A DNA stretch of 64,000 nt from Photobacterium frigidiphilum (GTDB lineage: Bacteria; Pseudomonadota; Gammaproteobacteria; Enterobacterales; Vibrionaceae), in the NCBI RefSeq assembly GCF_003025615.1, contig NZ_PYMJ01000011.1, forward strand, positions 1-64,000, written 5' to 3'. Both the position numbers and the translations under genes were made by a program. The stretch's first letter is position 1, and every line of letters starts with the position of its first letter. The notes under the pieces are model-generated. The model was given only the letters and a program-made list of their open reading frames with translations, was not told the origin of the DNA and did no database searches. Shown piece after piece: positions 49,102 through 57,462 of this stretch.

Positions 49102-49128
49102 CGGACTACAGCAGACAGGTATATAACG

Positions 49129-49497
49129 ATGAATTTTAAAAAATACGATAAAGAACAAATAGAGCAAGCATCTGCAATTGCATTGTGGTCCTTACTAAAC
49201 CTCACCTTTTTGCCTGTGTTCTCATTTATCGTGTTACTAACCAAAATCAATAAATGTACCACTGAGTCGTTTGCCGCTTACCACCTGAATTTTGCCATCA
49301 AACTGAATCTAGCAGCTGCGACAGCATTAATATTGGTGAGTGCATTAATGATAGTGTTTGGCGGCTTCAACTCTGGGATGACGTGGGTATTTGTGATCAC
49401 TTATTTCATCTTTATTCATACAGTATTTATTCTGATTGCCGTATGGATGTTAGTGCGCGCGTGGGCGGGCAACAAGATGGGCTACAAGCAAAATTAA
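49129..49497 (+). CDS. Small membrane protein, DUF4870-like, in the nor operon
   Basis: 122 residues with three or four membrane helices and the pattern SAIALWSLLNLTFLPVFSFIV and FAAYHLNFAIKLNL, as in DUF4870-type proteins. It is the last plus-strand gene of the nor group, convergent with norQ (12 bases apart). Function unknown. Confidence 0.7.
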   Translation: MNFKKYDKEQIEQASAIALWSLLNLTFLPVFSFIVLLTKINKCTTESFAAYHLNFAIKLNLAAATALILVSALMIVFGGFNSGMTWVFVITYFIFIHTVFILIAVWMLVRAWAGNKMGYKQN

Positions 49498-49509
49498 AAG
49501 GCGGCCCCC

Positions 49510-50319
49510 TCAACAATCAAAATATAAGCGTGCAACATCCATCAAGGCTTCAACAGTACTAATATCATCTGATAGGGGCTCAGCAAGACAACACCGACAC
49601 ACAGCAAGCGGCGACATGCCACTAGACATCATTCGAGCCGCATAAATTAACAGGCGGGTGGACACCACTTCATCCAAGTCACTGTCCAGCCTACGCAGTG
49701 AACCTGCCAATTCAATTAACTTGACCGCCAAATCTTGTTCTATTTGGCTTTCAGCCATCAGAATTTGACTCTCAAGCAGAGGGTCGGGATAGTTAAGTCG
49801 CAATGCGACGAAGCGCTGTCGAGTGCTTGCCTTCATGCCTTTGAGAATATTTTGATAACCTGGGTTATAAGACACCACCAACATGAAACCTTCCGCAGCG
49901 GCAAGCTCCTCTCCTGTCCGCTCTATCGGTAGTAGGCGTCGATCATCAGCAAGAGGGTGAAGAACCACCGTGGTATCTTTACGCGCCTCAACAATTTCAT
50001 CGAGATAACAGATGCCGCCTTCTCTCACCGCTCTGGTTAATGGCCCATCCTGCCAATACGTGCCATTAGGGCCAATCAAGTGACGCCCAACGAGATCCGC
50101 CGCGGTTAAGTCATCATGACATGCCACTGTGTACAATGGTCTTCCTAGCTTTTCGGCCATATGAGCGACAAAGCGAGTTTTACCGCACCCTGTTGGCCCT
50201 TTAATTAACAATGGCAACTGATGAGCATACGCATACTCAAACAGTTGTACTTCATTATCTTGTGGTTGATAAAAAATCTCACCATTGATGGGAATGGTTG
50301 AGGTAGTTGAAAAGGTCAT
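49510..50319 (-). CDS. norQ: AAA+ ATPase NorQ (CbbQ/NirQ/NorQ/GpvN family)
   Basis: 269 residues. The P-loop GPTGCGKT is at 41-48, Walker B GICYLDEI follows, then the MoxR-type LLPIERTGEELAAAEGFMLVVSYNPGYQ. It partners NorD in maturing the NO reductase. It is the last gene of the minus-strand nor unit. Confidence 0.93.
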   Translation of the reverse strand: MTFSTTSTIPINGEIFYQPQDNEVQLFEYAYAHQLPLLIKGPTGCGKTRFVAHMAEKLGRPLYTVACHDDLTAADLVGRHLIGPNGTYWQDGPLTRAVREGGICYLDEIVEARKDTTVVLHPLADDRRLLPIERTGEELAAAEGFMLVVSYNPGYQNILKGMKASTRQRFVALRLNYPDPLLESQILMAESQIEQDLAVKLIELAGSLRRLDSDLDEVVSTRLLIYAARMMSSGMSPLAVCRCCLAEPLSDDISTVEALMDVARLYFDC

Positions 50320-50421
50320 ATTGTTCCCTAAGACTCGGCGCTAGTCGTAAAAGAAAGCTATATAAATATAGTTCTTATCAAAGATTTGGCCATAGAATTA
50401 GTCGGCTTGGCCCATTCATCG

Positions 50422-50676
50422 TCAAAAAAAGGCAGTCAGTATAATGAGTGAGGGGAATAAAATAATGTAGATCCGCATCATTAAGCGCAAGTATTTATGG
50501 GCTTGGCGCAGTTCCATAAAATGGTCGATAACTATCAACCCTTTGGACATCACAGTCAGTGCCACCAAAACACTCACGAGTGCCGAGGATTCAAAATGTT
50601 CACCCAAAAATGTATTAAACAGGGTAATTCCAATCAGTGCCCACCAGTAATATTCAATTTTCCCAAATGACTTCAT
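50422..50676 (-). CDS. norF: NorF-like small membrane protein (cytochrome oxidase subunit IV type)
   Basis: About 84 residues from the ATG at 50676 (GAGG nine bases upstream; an in-frame TTG at 50682 is less likely). Three membrane helices and SKGLIVIDHFMELRQAHKYLRLMMR are typical of subunit IV/NorF proteins. It is believed to raise NO reductase activity. Confidence 0.85.
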   Translation of the reverse strand: MKSFGKIEYYWWALIGITLFNTFLGEHFESSALVSVLVALTVMSKGLIVIDHFMELRQAHKYLRLMMRIYIILFPSLIILTAFF

Positions 50677-50682
50677 CAGCAA

Positions 50683-51300
50683 TCACCTCAATACATACAG
50701 CAATGGGAAAATAAGGATCCACATAAGATCAATCATATGCCAATACATAGCCAAGGCCTCTAAGCCTGAGTGCTGCTTTGCTGAGTAGGCACCTTTACGC
50801 AAGCGGAAAATCACCCACAATATCGCGCAAGCTGCCCAACCAACATGAAGAAAGTGATTAAACGTCATGTAGTAGTAGATAGTAAAAAACTCACTGGTAT
50901 TGGTGCTAAAACCCTGTAAGTCATTCCAATAAAATTCGCCCGTTTTCACCATCAAATACAAACAGCCACAACTAAAAGTCAGCCAAAGGTAACGCTCCGA
51001 CTTCCGTCGATTATCCAAACGAATATTGATCATGGCTTTTGCCATAAAGTAGCTACTCGACAGCAATATAAGAGTATTACAAACGCCTGAGGCTGTACTT
51101 ACGCTCTGAGGGCCAAGGGAGAAAGCTTCGGGGTAATTGTATTTGGCAATAAAATAAGCCACAAAAAAAATCCCGAATTCGGTCAGCTCAGACAAAATCC
51201 CCACCCAAATGGGAATATTACCTGGAACTCTTCCCGCCCTTAATTCACTCCATGAGTGAGGGAAAATACCTAGCGGTTCTTTGGGGGGATCATTATTCAC
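50683..51300 (-). CDS. norE: NorE, cytochrome c oxidase subunit III-like
   Basis: 205 residues, five to seven helices. Subunit III landmarks are ELTEFGIFFVAYFI, NTLILLSSSYFMAKAM and HFLHVGWA then MYWHMIDLMWILIFPLLY. It is adjacent to norF and faces the norCBD unit with norQ, as in proteobacterial nor clusters split into two convergent operons. Confidence 0.9.
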   Translation of the reverse strand: MNNDPPKEPLGIFPHSWSELRAGRVPGNIPIWVGILSELTEFGIFFVAYFIAKYNYPEAFSLGPQSVSTASGVCNTLILLSSSYFMAKAMINIRLDNRRKSERYLWLTFSCGCLYLMVKTGEFYWNDLQGFSTNTSEFFTIYYYMTFNHFLHVGWAACAILWVIFRLRKGAYSAKQHSGLEALAMYWHMIDLMWILIFPLLYVLR

Positions 51301-51328
51301 GCTGCCACTACCTGCATAGAGACTTTCA

Positions 51329-51355
51329 CTTAAGTTTGTTATTAGTTAACTTAAG
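51329..51355. promoter_or_regulatory. Inverted repeat upstream of norE
   Basis: CTTAAGTT and AACTTAAG form a perfect 8-bp inverted repeat with an 11-base spacer, 28 to 55 bases before the norE start. Its place at the promoter suggests an operator. It does not match the FNR, NsrR or NorR consensus I know. Confidence 0.5.
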
Positions 51356-51386
51356 GTTAGTTGAATAATTACTCATATTACTTTTT

Positions 51387-51422
51387 GCCGTTCTAGCCAC
51401 TCAGAGGTGGGGCTAGAACGGC
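51387..51422. repeat. Stable hairpin between EamA and nor genes
   Basis: GCCGTTCTAGCC pairs perfectly with GGCTAGAACGGC around 12 bases. On the minus strand it lies 60 bases after the EamA gene, but is followed by A rather than T, so it is not a classical terminator in that direction. Confidence 0.6.
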
Positions 51423-51482
51423 ACTGGCGACTCAACCGCTGATAAAATTAACTCGGGTTGACTTTGCTTTATTAATAACGGG

Positions 51483-52391
51483 TTAGCTTGCTTGACTCGT
51501 TTTCAATTTTTTAAACTTTATGCTTCCAAATACATTGATGAAAGCACCAATAATAATCAGAGTTCCACCAGCCCAAGTCCATATTGATGGGATTTCACTA
51601 AAGAATAACCATCCCAGAATGATTGAAAAAACCACCTGCACATAAGAATATGCCGTGGCTTTACTCGCAACTTCAGTTTGCATCGCTTTTGTCAGCCCGA
51701 TTTGCCCTACTTGAGTGGAAATGCCAACAAAGAGCAATAGCAGCAGCGCTTCTGTATCTGGCATTACAAAGTCATTACCCAGAAATAATACAGATAGAGG
51801 CAACGCAATTAACGGAAAATAAAAGATAATAACAGAGCTATCTTCACTGCTACTGAGTCGCTTTACAATGACATAAGCAATAGCACTTCCCAGAGCGCCC
51901 AGTAAAGCAGCGGTTACACTTAGCCAAGGTAATGCAGCGGTACTATCAAATGTTAACCCCGGACTAACCATTACAAGTAGCCCTACGATACAAAAGACAA
52001 TACAAATAATAGTTGAGAGCTGAATTCGCTCTCTAAGAAACACTAACGCCAGCAAAGCGGTAAATACGGGATGTAGGTATTGAAGAATAGTCGCTTCTGC
52101 TAAAGGTAAAGTAGCGACTGCAAAATAAACGCATATCAAAGCAAGCGAGCCTGCGACGCCTCTTGCTATCAGTAATTTTTTATTATTGCCCCAAACTGAA
52201 ATTCGTTTCCTTTTAATATCTGCATAGCTAATGATTAGTGAAACAACAGCCCTAGCCGCTACAATTTCAAACACAGGTATGCCATAAGTGCTGACCAATT
52301 TAACGCAGCTAGACATAAGTGCAAAAGCAAAAGCTGACATCAGCATATACCTAACACCGACAGGAACATGATTTATAAAGTGAGTAGGCAT
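51483..52391 (-). CDS. EamA-family (DMT) transporter
   Basis: 302 residues with ten helices in two EamA repeats (first repeat FAFALMSSCVKLVSTYGI, LPLAEATILQYLHPVFTALLA; second LGALGSAIAYVIVKRL). It exports metabolites or amino-acid-like compounds; substrate unknown. Confidence 0.9.
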   Translation of the reverse strand: MPTHFINHVPVGVRYMLMSAFAFALMSSCVKLVSTYGIPVFEIVAARAVVSLIISYADIKRKRISVWGNNKKLLIARGVAGSLALICVYFAVATLPLAEATILQYLHPVFTALLALVFLRERIQLSTIICIVFCIVGLLVMVSPGLTFDSTAALPWLSVTAALLGALGSAIAYVIVKRLSSSEDSSVIIFYFPLIALPLSVLFLGNDFVMPDTEALLLLLFVGISTQVGQIGLTKAMQTEVASKATAYSYVQVVFSIILGWLFFSEIPSIWTWAGGTLIIIGAFINVFGSIKFKKLKTSQAS

Positions 52392-52572
52392 GAATACTTT
52401 TTATTTCAGTAAATTAGAGACGTGATCTTATAAAAGAAATCACATAATTGGAAGTGATGATTTAAGGCAGTGAAAAAGCAAAAAAACAGTCTTACAGTCA
52501 TCTAGGGTCTATTTGAAATAGTAAATGATGCATACTCATTCCTTTGGTATAGTACCGCACGTAAACGTTAAA

Positions 52573-53040
52573 TTAACGCTTTATACTTTTAGACATAACA
52601 AGAACATCAACCCCTCGATAATTGACTTGCTCTAATGCTTTCCAGCCTAAATGCGCATATAAACCTCCATTCAATTTTTCGGTCTGCAGATGAATTTTTT
52701 TTACATCTAATGACAATGCCACTTCTTGTACTTTAAGAATAAGTAAGGACGCCACATTATTGCCCCGAAATTCACTATCAACATAAACACCACCAATCCA
52801 ATGTTCTTTATCAGGATAAATCGACATTTCGTGGCATCTAAGTTGAGCAACACCTAGTACTTTTTCGCCATCAACAGCCATGACGATAAGAGGAATTTGG
52901 TTTGAATTAAGATAGTCATCTAGCTTTCTATCAAAGGATTCAACGGTAGCTCCTTTAACAAGTGGTCCCCACTCATCAAAGTACCAACGTGCTACCTTTG
53001 CCTTCATATCTTTCTTATCGGCAAGAAATATAAACTTCAA
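52573..53040 (-). CDS. GNAT-family N-acetyltransferase
   Basis: 155 residues. The acetyl-CoA site is DSEFRGNNVASLLI, preceded by the typical LGVAQLRCHE strand. The start is TTG, chosen because AGGAGG lies seven bases upstream. Substrate unknown. Confidence 0.82.
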   Translation of the reverse strand: MKFIFLADKKDMKAKVARWYFDEWGPLVKGATVESFDRKLDDYLNSNQIPLIVMAVDGEKVLGVAQLRCHEMSIYPDKEHWIGGVYVDSEFRGNNVASLLILKVQEVALSLDVKKIHLQTEKLNGGLYAHLGWKALEQVNYRGVDVLVMSKSIKR

Positions 53041-53217
53041 CTGTTCGCCTCCTGTTTAATTGAATATCACCACAGGTTCGATAATCGCCTCTATTAATAA
53101 CATTACTAAATTAATACAATGCGTGACTTCTTTGTACTGAATAAACAATATTGCCGAATTTAATTCATGGACTGGTCGCTATTAAATACGTTATTAAGCT
53201 TAGTTTTTAACTCAAAT

Positions 53218-53580
53218 CTAAGCTATACAGTCATAGCTTTTTATTTCAAATGGCGTTCCACCTGGATCACTAAAGTGCATAGACCAAAATAAGTCATGTT
53301 CCATAAGCACATACTCGATGGAGTGTTCAAATAAATGCTTTTGCCAATTGCTGAATTGGCTGCTTGTTACGCTAAAAGCGACAGTTGTACTGTATATAGA
53401 TTTTGATTCAAATAAACCGAGATGTTCACTACCATTATCAACAGCGAATGGGATACTTTCAATCCACGGCACTAGACTCGTGACTTGTGTGAAGTCTAAA
53501 CTTTCTAAGTATCTTTTCTGAACTAAAGCTCGATTGTTTACATCCAATTGGATGTGGTCAATTTGATCTAAATTAAGCAC
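53218..53580 (-). CDS. Glyoxalase/VOC-family protein
   Basis: 120 residues with a single VOC domain: DQIDHIQLDV at the start and FSDPGGTPFEIKSYD at the end, with candidate metal ligands His and Glu. The GTG at 53580 has GGAGG seven bases upstream; the longer frame starting at 53613 lacks a site. A glutathione- or antibiotic-related function is typical, but unproven. Confidence 0.75.
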   Translation of the reverse strand: MLNLDQIDHIQLDVNNRALVQKRYLESLDFTQVTSLVPWIESIPFAVDNGSEHLGLFESKSIYSTTVAFSVTSSQFSNWQKHLFEHSIEYVLMEHDLFWSMHFSDPGGTPFEIKSYDCIA

Positions 53581-53822
53581 AAAACTTCCTCCACCATATG
53601 CAACCAGCATCAAGTCGCGATATTAAAAAAACAGTATTTTCAATAATATAGATTTATTATTTTTGTGCAATCTGTCATAAAAAAACACTTATGCTTACAA
53701 CATAGAACTTTAGCAACTTCTATAGGAGATCATGCTCCCATTATTCGGCGTGCCACGATAAATCGACCATGCATACACGCCCATAAAAAAGCTATTGAGT
53801 AGAAAAATATTGTTCTATATAC

Positions 53823-54248
53823 CTACACCTGAGAGGCAAAATAAGCCTTTATCTCAGCCTCGGTCATCTCTGCAGTTTGATTAGAAAAACAATAGTATTC
53901 AGGCCGTTGATCGCTGAAATATTGCATATTCATGACCACCCCCTCTAGCTGCGGAAACAAACCTACGGGCATATTATAACTTCCCGTTTTCTTTAAACGA
54001 TAAAATAAATGCGTTCCGCATTCAGAGCAAAAGCCACGAGAGGCCCATGGTGAAGAATCATATTCCTTCACACTTTCATCGCTTTCAATAGTTACTTCTG
54101 TCCCACACTGTACAGCGAAGAAAGGGCCGCCACCCCAAGTACGACAGGTATCACAATGACATACAGTAAATTTAGGATCGACGGCGGCAACGGTCATTTT
54201 TACTGCACCGCACAAGCATTTTGCTACCTTTTCATGAGAATCTGACAT
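53823..54248 (-). CDS. GFA / CENP-V-family zinc protein
   Basis: 141 residues. Zinc-binding Cys are in KCLCGAV, HCDTC and CSECGTHLFY, the glutathione-dependent formaldehyde-activating family pattern. It probably binds S-hydroxymethyl-glutathione or a similar thiol. Confidence 0.88.
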   Translation of the reverse strand: MSDSHEKVAKCLCGAVKMTVAAVDPKFTVCHCDTCRTWGGGPFFAVQCGTEVTIESDESVKEYDSSPWASRGFCSECGTHLFYRLKKTGSYNMPVGLFPQLEGVVMNMQYFSDQRPEYYCFSNQTAEMTEAEIKAYFASQV

Positions 54249-54339
54249 TACAATATAACCTTATATTTTCGTGGATTAATTAGCTAAATGACTAACTAAC
54301 TTAAGCAACGAATGCACAAAGAAAACGCATCTAACCTAA

Positions 54340-54371
54340 ATAATAAATACTGGCACAATGGCTGTGCCAGT
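54340..54371 (-). terminator. Terminator after the ABM gene
   Basis: ACTGGCACA pairs with TGTGCCAGT around ATGGC. On the minus strand it is followed by the T-rich ATTTATTATTT, directly after the ABM stop. Confidence 0.75.
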
Positions 54372-54378
54372 CATTCTA

Positions 54379-54729
54379 TTATTCAAAAATAGGTTCGTCG
54401 TAATTATAACCTTCATCTGAATAAGCCGTTACAATCGCATCTTCAACCAAGCCAGCTTCAGCTTTCACCTGTGTTTCAAAAAAATGTTGGATTTGCTTCC
54501 TGCGTCCATGTGCCGCCCAACAGTCGGCATCTTCCCAAATTTCATTAAATACAATGGGGTATTCATTTCGAGATGCACTTGGGTGATCAATCTGACGAGT
54601 AAGCATATATTGGATGCAACCTTCTTCTCGGTAAGAATCTGGTTCAAGCGCTTTTAGAATTTCAAACAATTCTGCTTCTTTACCTGCTTTTGGCTTAAAT
54701 TGAGCTAAAACATACACACGACTTGTCAT
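54379..54729 (-). CDS. Antibiotic biosynthesis monooxygenase (ABM/YgiN-like) protein
   Basis: 116 residues, single ABM ferredoxin-like domain: VYVLAQFKPKAGKEAELFEIL then EEGCIQYMLT and IVFNEIWEDADCWAAH. AAAGGGAAATATC precedes the ATG. Small quinol or haem-type substrates are known for the family. Confidence 0.85.
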   Translation of the reverse strand: MTSRVYVLAQFKPKAGKEAELFEILKALEPDSYREEGCIQYMLTRQIDHPSASRNEYPIVFNEIWEDADCWAAHGRRKQIQHFFETQVKAEAGLVEDAIVTAYSDEGYNYDEPIFE

Positions 54730-54887
54730 GATATTTCCCTTTCATGTAGATAATTGAAGTGATGATAACTGAGTTTGTTAAAAAAGGTAGCGACCCAATC
54801 GGGCTAATATCACAGTAAGAGCATACAACGCCTGCAACTTATGCACTTCTACAAATATCTCTAAAATTCAATGAGTAAACACGCACC

Positions 54888-55169
54888 TATACCCAAGTTA
54901 CCTCAAGATGCTCGTTTCAGCGAGAATTTGTTGGGCTCTAGGCAAGGCACTTATTTATAAACCTAGTCGTTCTACGTTGAAAATAAGTAACACCGCATAG
55001 AGCCCAACAAAACTCGCCCTTCGGGAGTGATTCAGCGTATCTACTTCTGTGTCAAATGTGTTGCACTTATTGTATTACTCCAGCGGAATGCCATTCCTAC
55101 ACACATTTTCCTTGAATTAAACACGCAGAGATCACTCTGAATCCTGCATCTTGAGGTAGCTTGGGTATA
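54888..55169. mobile_element. MITE-like element with 24-bp terminal inverted repeats
   Basis: The ends TATACCCAAGTTACCTCAAG and GATGC, and their complement at the other end, match at 23 of 24 positions by my count. Inside is a second inverted pair, TTGGGCTCTA and TAGAGCCCAA, flanking a CTTATTTATAAACC-type core. It contains no gene. I recall very similar repeats being frequent in Photobacterium and Vibrio. It sits 34 bases after the epimerase stop and may act as its 3' end. TA bases flank it. Confidence 0.75.
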
Positions 55170-55203
55170 TACTTCTGATCTAACGATTGACCATAAAATA
55201 AAA

Positions 55204-56109
55204 TTAGCGATGCCTCGTTGCTGGAAGAACTTCTGCAATTTCATTATCCAGCATGCTTAATACGCTTTCATAACCATATTTGGGCAACCAACCAAGCTCT
55301 TGTTGCGCCAGTGTAGAGTCATAAACACGATCAAGAGTTTGAGGCAAACGCCATCCTCGGTTTGCGAAGTCACTTGCCAAGCGAGGTGCATATTCACGTA
55401 TAGCATCATCAGCACTTTGATATAGCTGTTCACAAGATATTTTGTTAAATGGCGTTTGTCCCGAAATGATATAACGTCTAAAACCTGATAGACGTTTATC
55501 TACAGCACAAGCATGAGCACTAGCAACATCTCTAGCGTCAATACCACGAGTTAAACGATAAACCGCCATTAAGTGTGCTGGCTCTGGGAAGCAGCGAGAC
55601 ATTTGAAGAACAGTGACAGGTAAATTAAACAAATTTGAGATGTTTTTAAGAATCTGTTCAGCCTGAATCTTTGATTTATGGTAAATCGTTTTAGGGCTCG
55701 GGGTAACGGTTTCATCAACCCAACCCGCGGTGCCCTCTGGTGTTGATGCAAAACCATAAAGGGCAGTGGTGCTTGTGAATACAAAATGTTTAACCCCCTT
55801 TTGTACACCCAATAAAGCGAGTTGCTCTGTTGCCTTTATATTAATGTCTTCAAATTCATTATCGGATACTAGCCCAACATGAGGAGCATGCAACGCCGCA
55901 GTATGAATAATGACCTCTACGCCTTCTAAAGCTGTAGTCAATAAAGCAGTATCACGGATATCCCCAACATAATCAGCTGTTGAACATGGTGTTCTATCTA
56001 TCCCAACAACTTCATGTTTTTTCATTAGGTTGATATAAATTGCACGTCCGACTCTACCTGCTGTACCTGTAATTAAAATTTTCAACTTTTGCTGCCTATT
56101 TGAACACAT
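55204..56109 (-). CDS. NAD-dependent epimerase/dehydratase
   Basis: 301 residues, extended-SDR. The NAD motif is GTAGRVGRA, D in VGIDR, then HTAALHAPHVG and the catalytic Y-x3-K in YHKSKIQAEQIL with FTSTTALYG. It acts on a sugar or related small molecule; substrate unknown. A TTG at about 56082 (LKILITG) is an alternative start. Confidence 0.85.
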   Translation of the reverse strand: MCSNRQQKLKILITGTAGRVGRAIYINLMKKHEVVGIDRTPCSTADYVGDIRDTALLTTALEGVEVIIHTAALHAPHVGLVSDNEFEDINIKATEQLALLGVQKGVKHFVFTSTTALYGFASTPEGTAGWVDETVTPSPKTIYHKSKIQAEQILKNISNLFNLPVTVLQMSRCFPEPAHLMAVYRLTRGIDARDVASAHACAVDKRLSGFRRYIISGQTPFNKISCEQLYQSADDAIREYAPRLASDFANRGWRLPQTLDRVYDSTLAQQELGWLPKYGYESVLSMLDNEIAEVLPATRHR

Positions 56110-56165
56110 AAAGCAATTCTAACAACTAACATTGCCACTTACCTACCTAAGTAAAATCTCATCAG

Positions 56166-56693
56166 CTAAATATGTTTACGTTGTAACTCATAATGTCTTA
56201 CTTTGCGCACTTTTCCTGACGCTGTAACCTCAACATCATATCTATACGAAAAACCTGATTTCAATATTACTGAGCCAGAAGGGGAATTTTCAGGTAAGTG
56301 CCGAGCATATAGCATCGGGAGCTGCAAATGTTTGAATGCAAATTCAATCAAAGCCAGACTTGCTTCAGTACAGTAGCCTTTGCCCCAATATGGGACGCCT
56401 AACCAATACCCAAGATTACCATCGTTTGCGGTTATTTCAGTTAAGCTTATAGTCCCAATAAGTTGGCCACTATCTTTTAAAGTGATAGCATAAACTACCG
56501 ATTGTTTCAGCTCCCACAAATCACAATGAGTCCGAATCCAGCCTTCAGCCATTCCATTCTTATATGGATGAGGAATGTTAGCCGTCATTTCTGCAATGCG
56601 TTTATCACCAGCTAACTCTTGCACTCGTGTCGCATCACTTAGATTAAACCGCCTAAGTATTAGTCTTTTTGTTTCAATGGATTGCTGACTCAT
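56166..56693 (-). CDS. RimJ/RimL-type GNAT acetyltransferase
   Basis: 175 residues: TKRLILRRFNLSDA at the start, GYWLGVPYWGKGYCTEASLA and NSPSGSVILKSGF, as in ribosomal-protein or small-molecule acetyltransferases. AAGGAGATAT precedes the ATG. Confidence 0.88.
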   Translation of the reverse strand: MSQQSIETKRLILRRFNLSDATRVQELAGDKRIAEMTANIPHPYKNGMAEGWIRTHCDLWELKQSVVYAITLKDSGQLIGTISLTEITANDGNLGYWLGVPYWGKGYCTEASLALIEFAFKHLQLPMLYARHLPENSPSGSVILKSGFSYRYDVEVTASGKVRKVRHYELQRKHI

Positions 56694-56729
56694 ATATCTC
56701 CTTAACGATAAGCCCTTTTAAATGCCTTG

Positions 56730-57203
56730 CTAAACTTTTATGGTATGAGCAAATCGCTGCCTAGTTACTACACCCCATTTTTCATCTTCATAGCTATCTT
56801 CAACGTAATTGCCTGACGTGTAATCATCAAGAACATCGCGCCAAAATTTGACTGCATGTTCAGCACCTGCGACCTGTTTGATTTCCCAACTTCCACCTAG
56901 ACTTTTGAAAACATCAGTAATGAAGCGTTTACCAACTTTGTTTTTTCGGAAATAAGGCACTACATAGAAATCACAGACTTCATAGCTTGTTGGCATTTCA
57001 TTGGCTATAGCTGTATGCCCAGCCGGAACCCCATCCATGTATAACAAGTAGCCTGAAACATTACCTTCGATCTGTGTATCGAGCGGAAATAGACCATTTT
57101 CATCAGGTCTTTTCTGCATGATTTTTGAAAACTCAGCTTCATAAGCTTGTGCCAAGTTCATATAAATATGCTTATTACTACTATCTACTTTTATTATTTT
57201 CAT
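56730..57203 (-). CDS. GNAT-like acetyltransferase
   Basis: 157 residues from the second Met. The acetyl-CoA region is VVPYFRKNKVGKRFITDVF, with VKFWRDVLDDYT near the C-terminus. Substrate unknown. It lies 36 bases before the next GNAT gene and may share its transcript. Confidence 0.75.
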   Translation of the reverse strand: MKIIKVDSSNKHIYMNLAQAYEAEFSKIMQKRPDENGLFPLDTQIEGNVSGYLLYMDGVPAGHTAIANEMPTSYEVCDFYVVPYFRKNKVGKRFITDVFKSLGGSWEIKQVAGAEHAVKFWRDVLDDYTSGNYVEDSYEDEKWGVVTRQRFAHTIKV

Positions 57204-57375
57204 AAACAATTTTCACCTCAATATGCCTAACGCTAACCACAAACTGAATCACGATATGACCTTTTTTACTAATACCAATTCCATTAATAGAAAAACTCAA
57301 GCAGAGCCATTGTGTTAGCATTCTTTGTGAATTAAAAGCGATTTACCTCTTCGTCGTTATCGTGCTGGTAACCTA

Positions 57376-57403
57376 ATAAAAAAGCCCTCTATGACTAGAA
57401 GGC
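57376..57403 (-). terminator. Terminator after the PI-PLC gene
   Basis: TAGAAGGC and GCCCTCTA pair with one mismatch around TGAC; on the minus strand a T run follows. It lies 60 bases after the stop of the PI-PLC gene. Confidence 0.7.
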
Positions 57404-57462
57404 CTGTTTAAGCTTTTCGTTTATATAAAATAGGCAACTTAAAATCTAATAAAACCGACTAC

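Noticed and set aside
51387-51422. Rho-independent terminator for the EamA gene
   Set aside because: Stem is strong but it is followed by A on the gene's strand, not T.
55041-55244. 67-codon frame inside the MITE-like element
   Set aside because: Spans the repeat end and the epimerase tail; no start signal.
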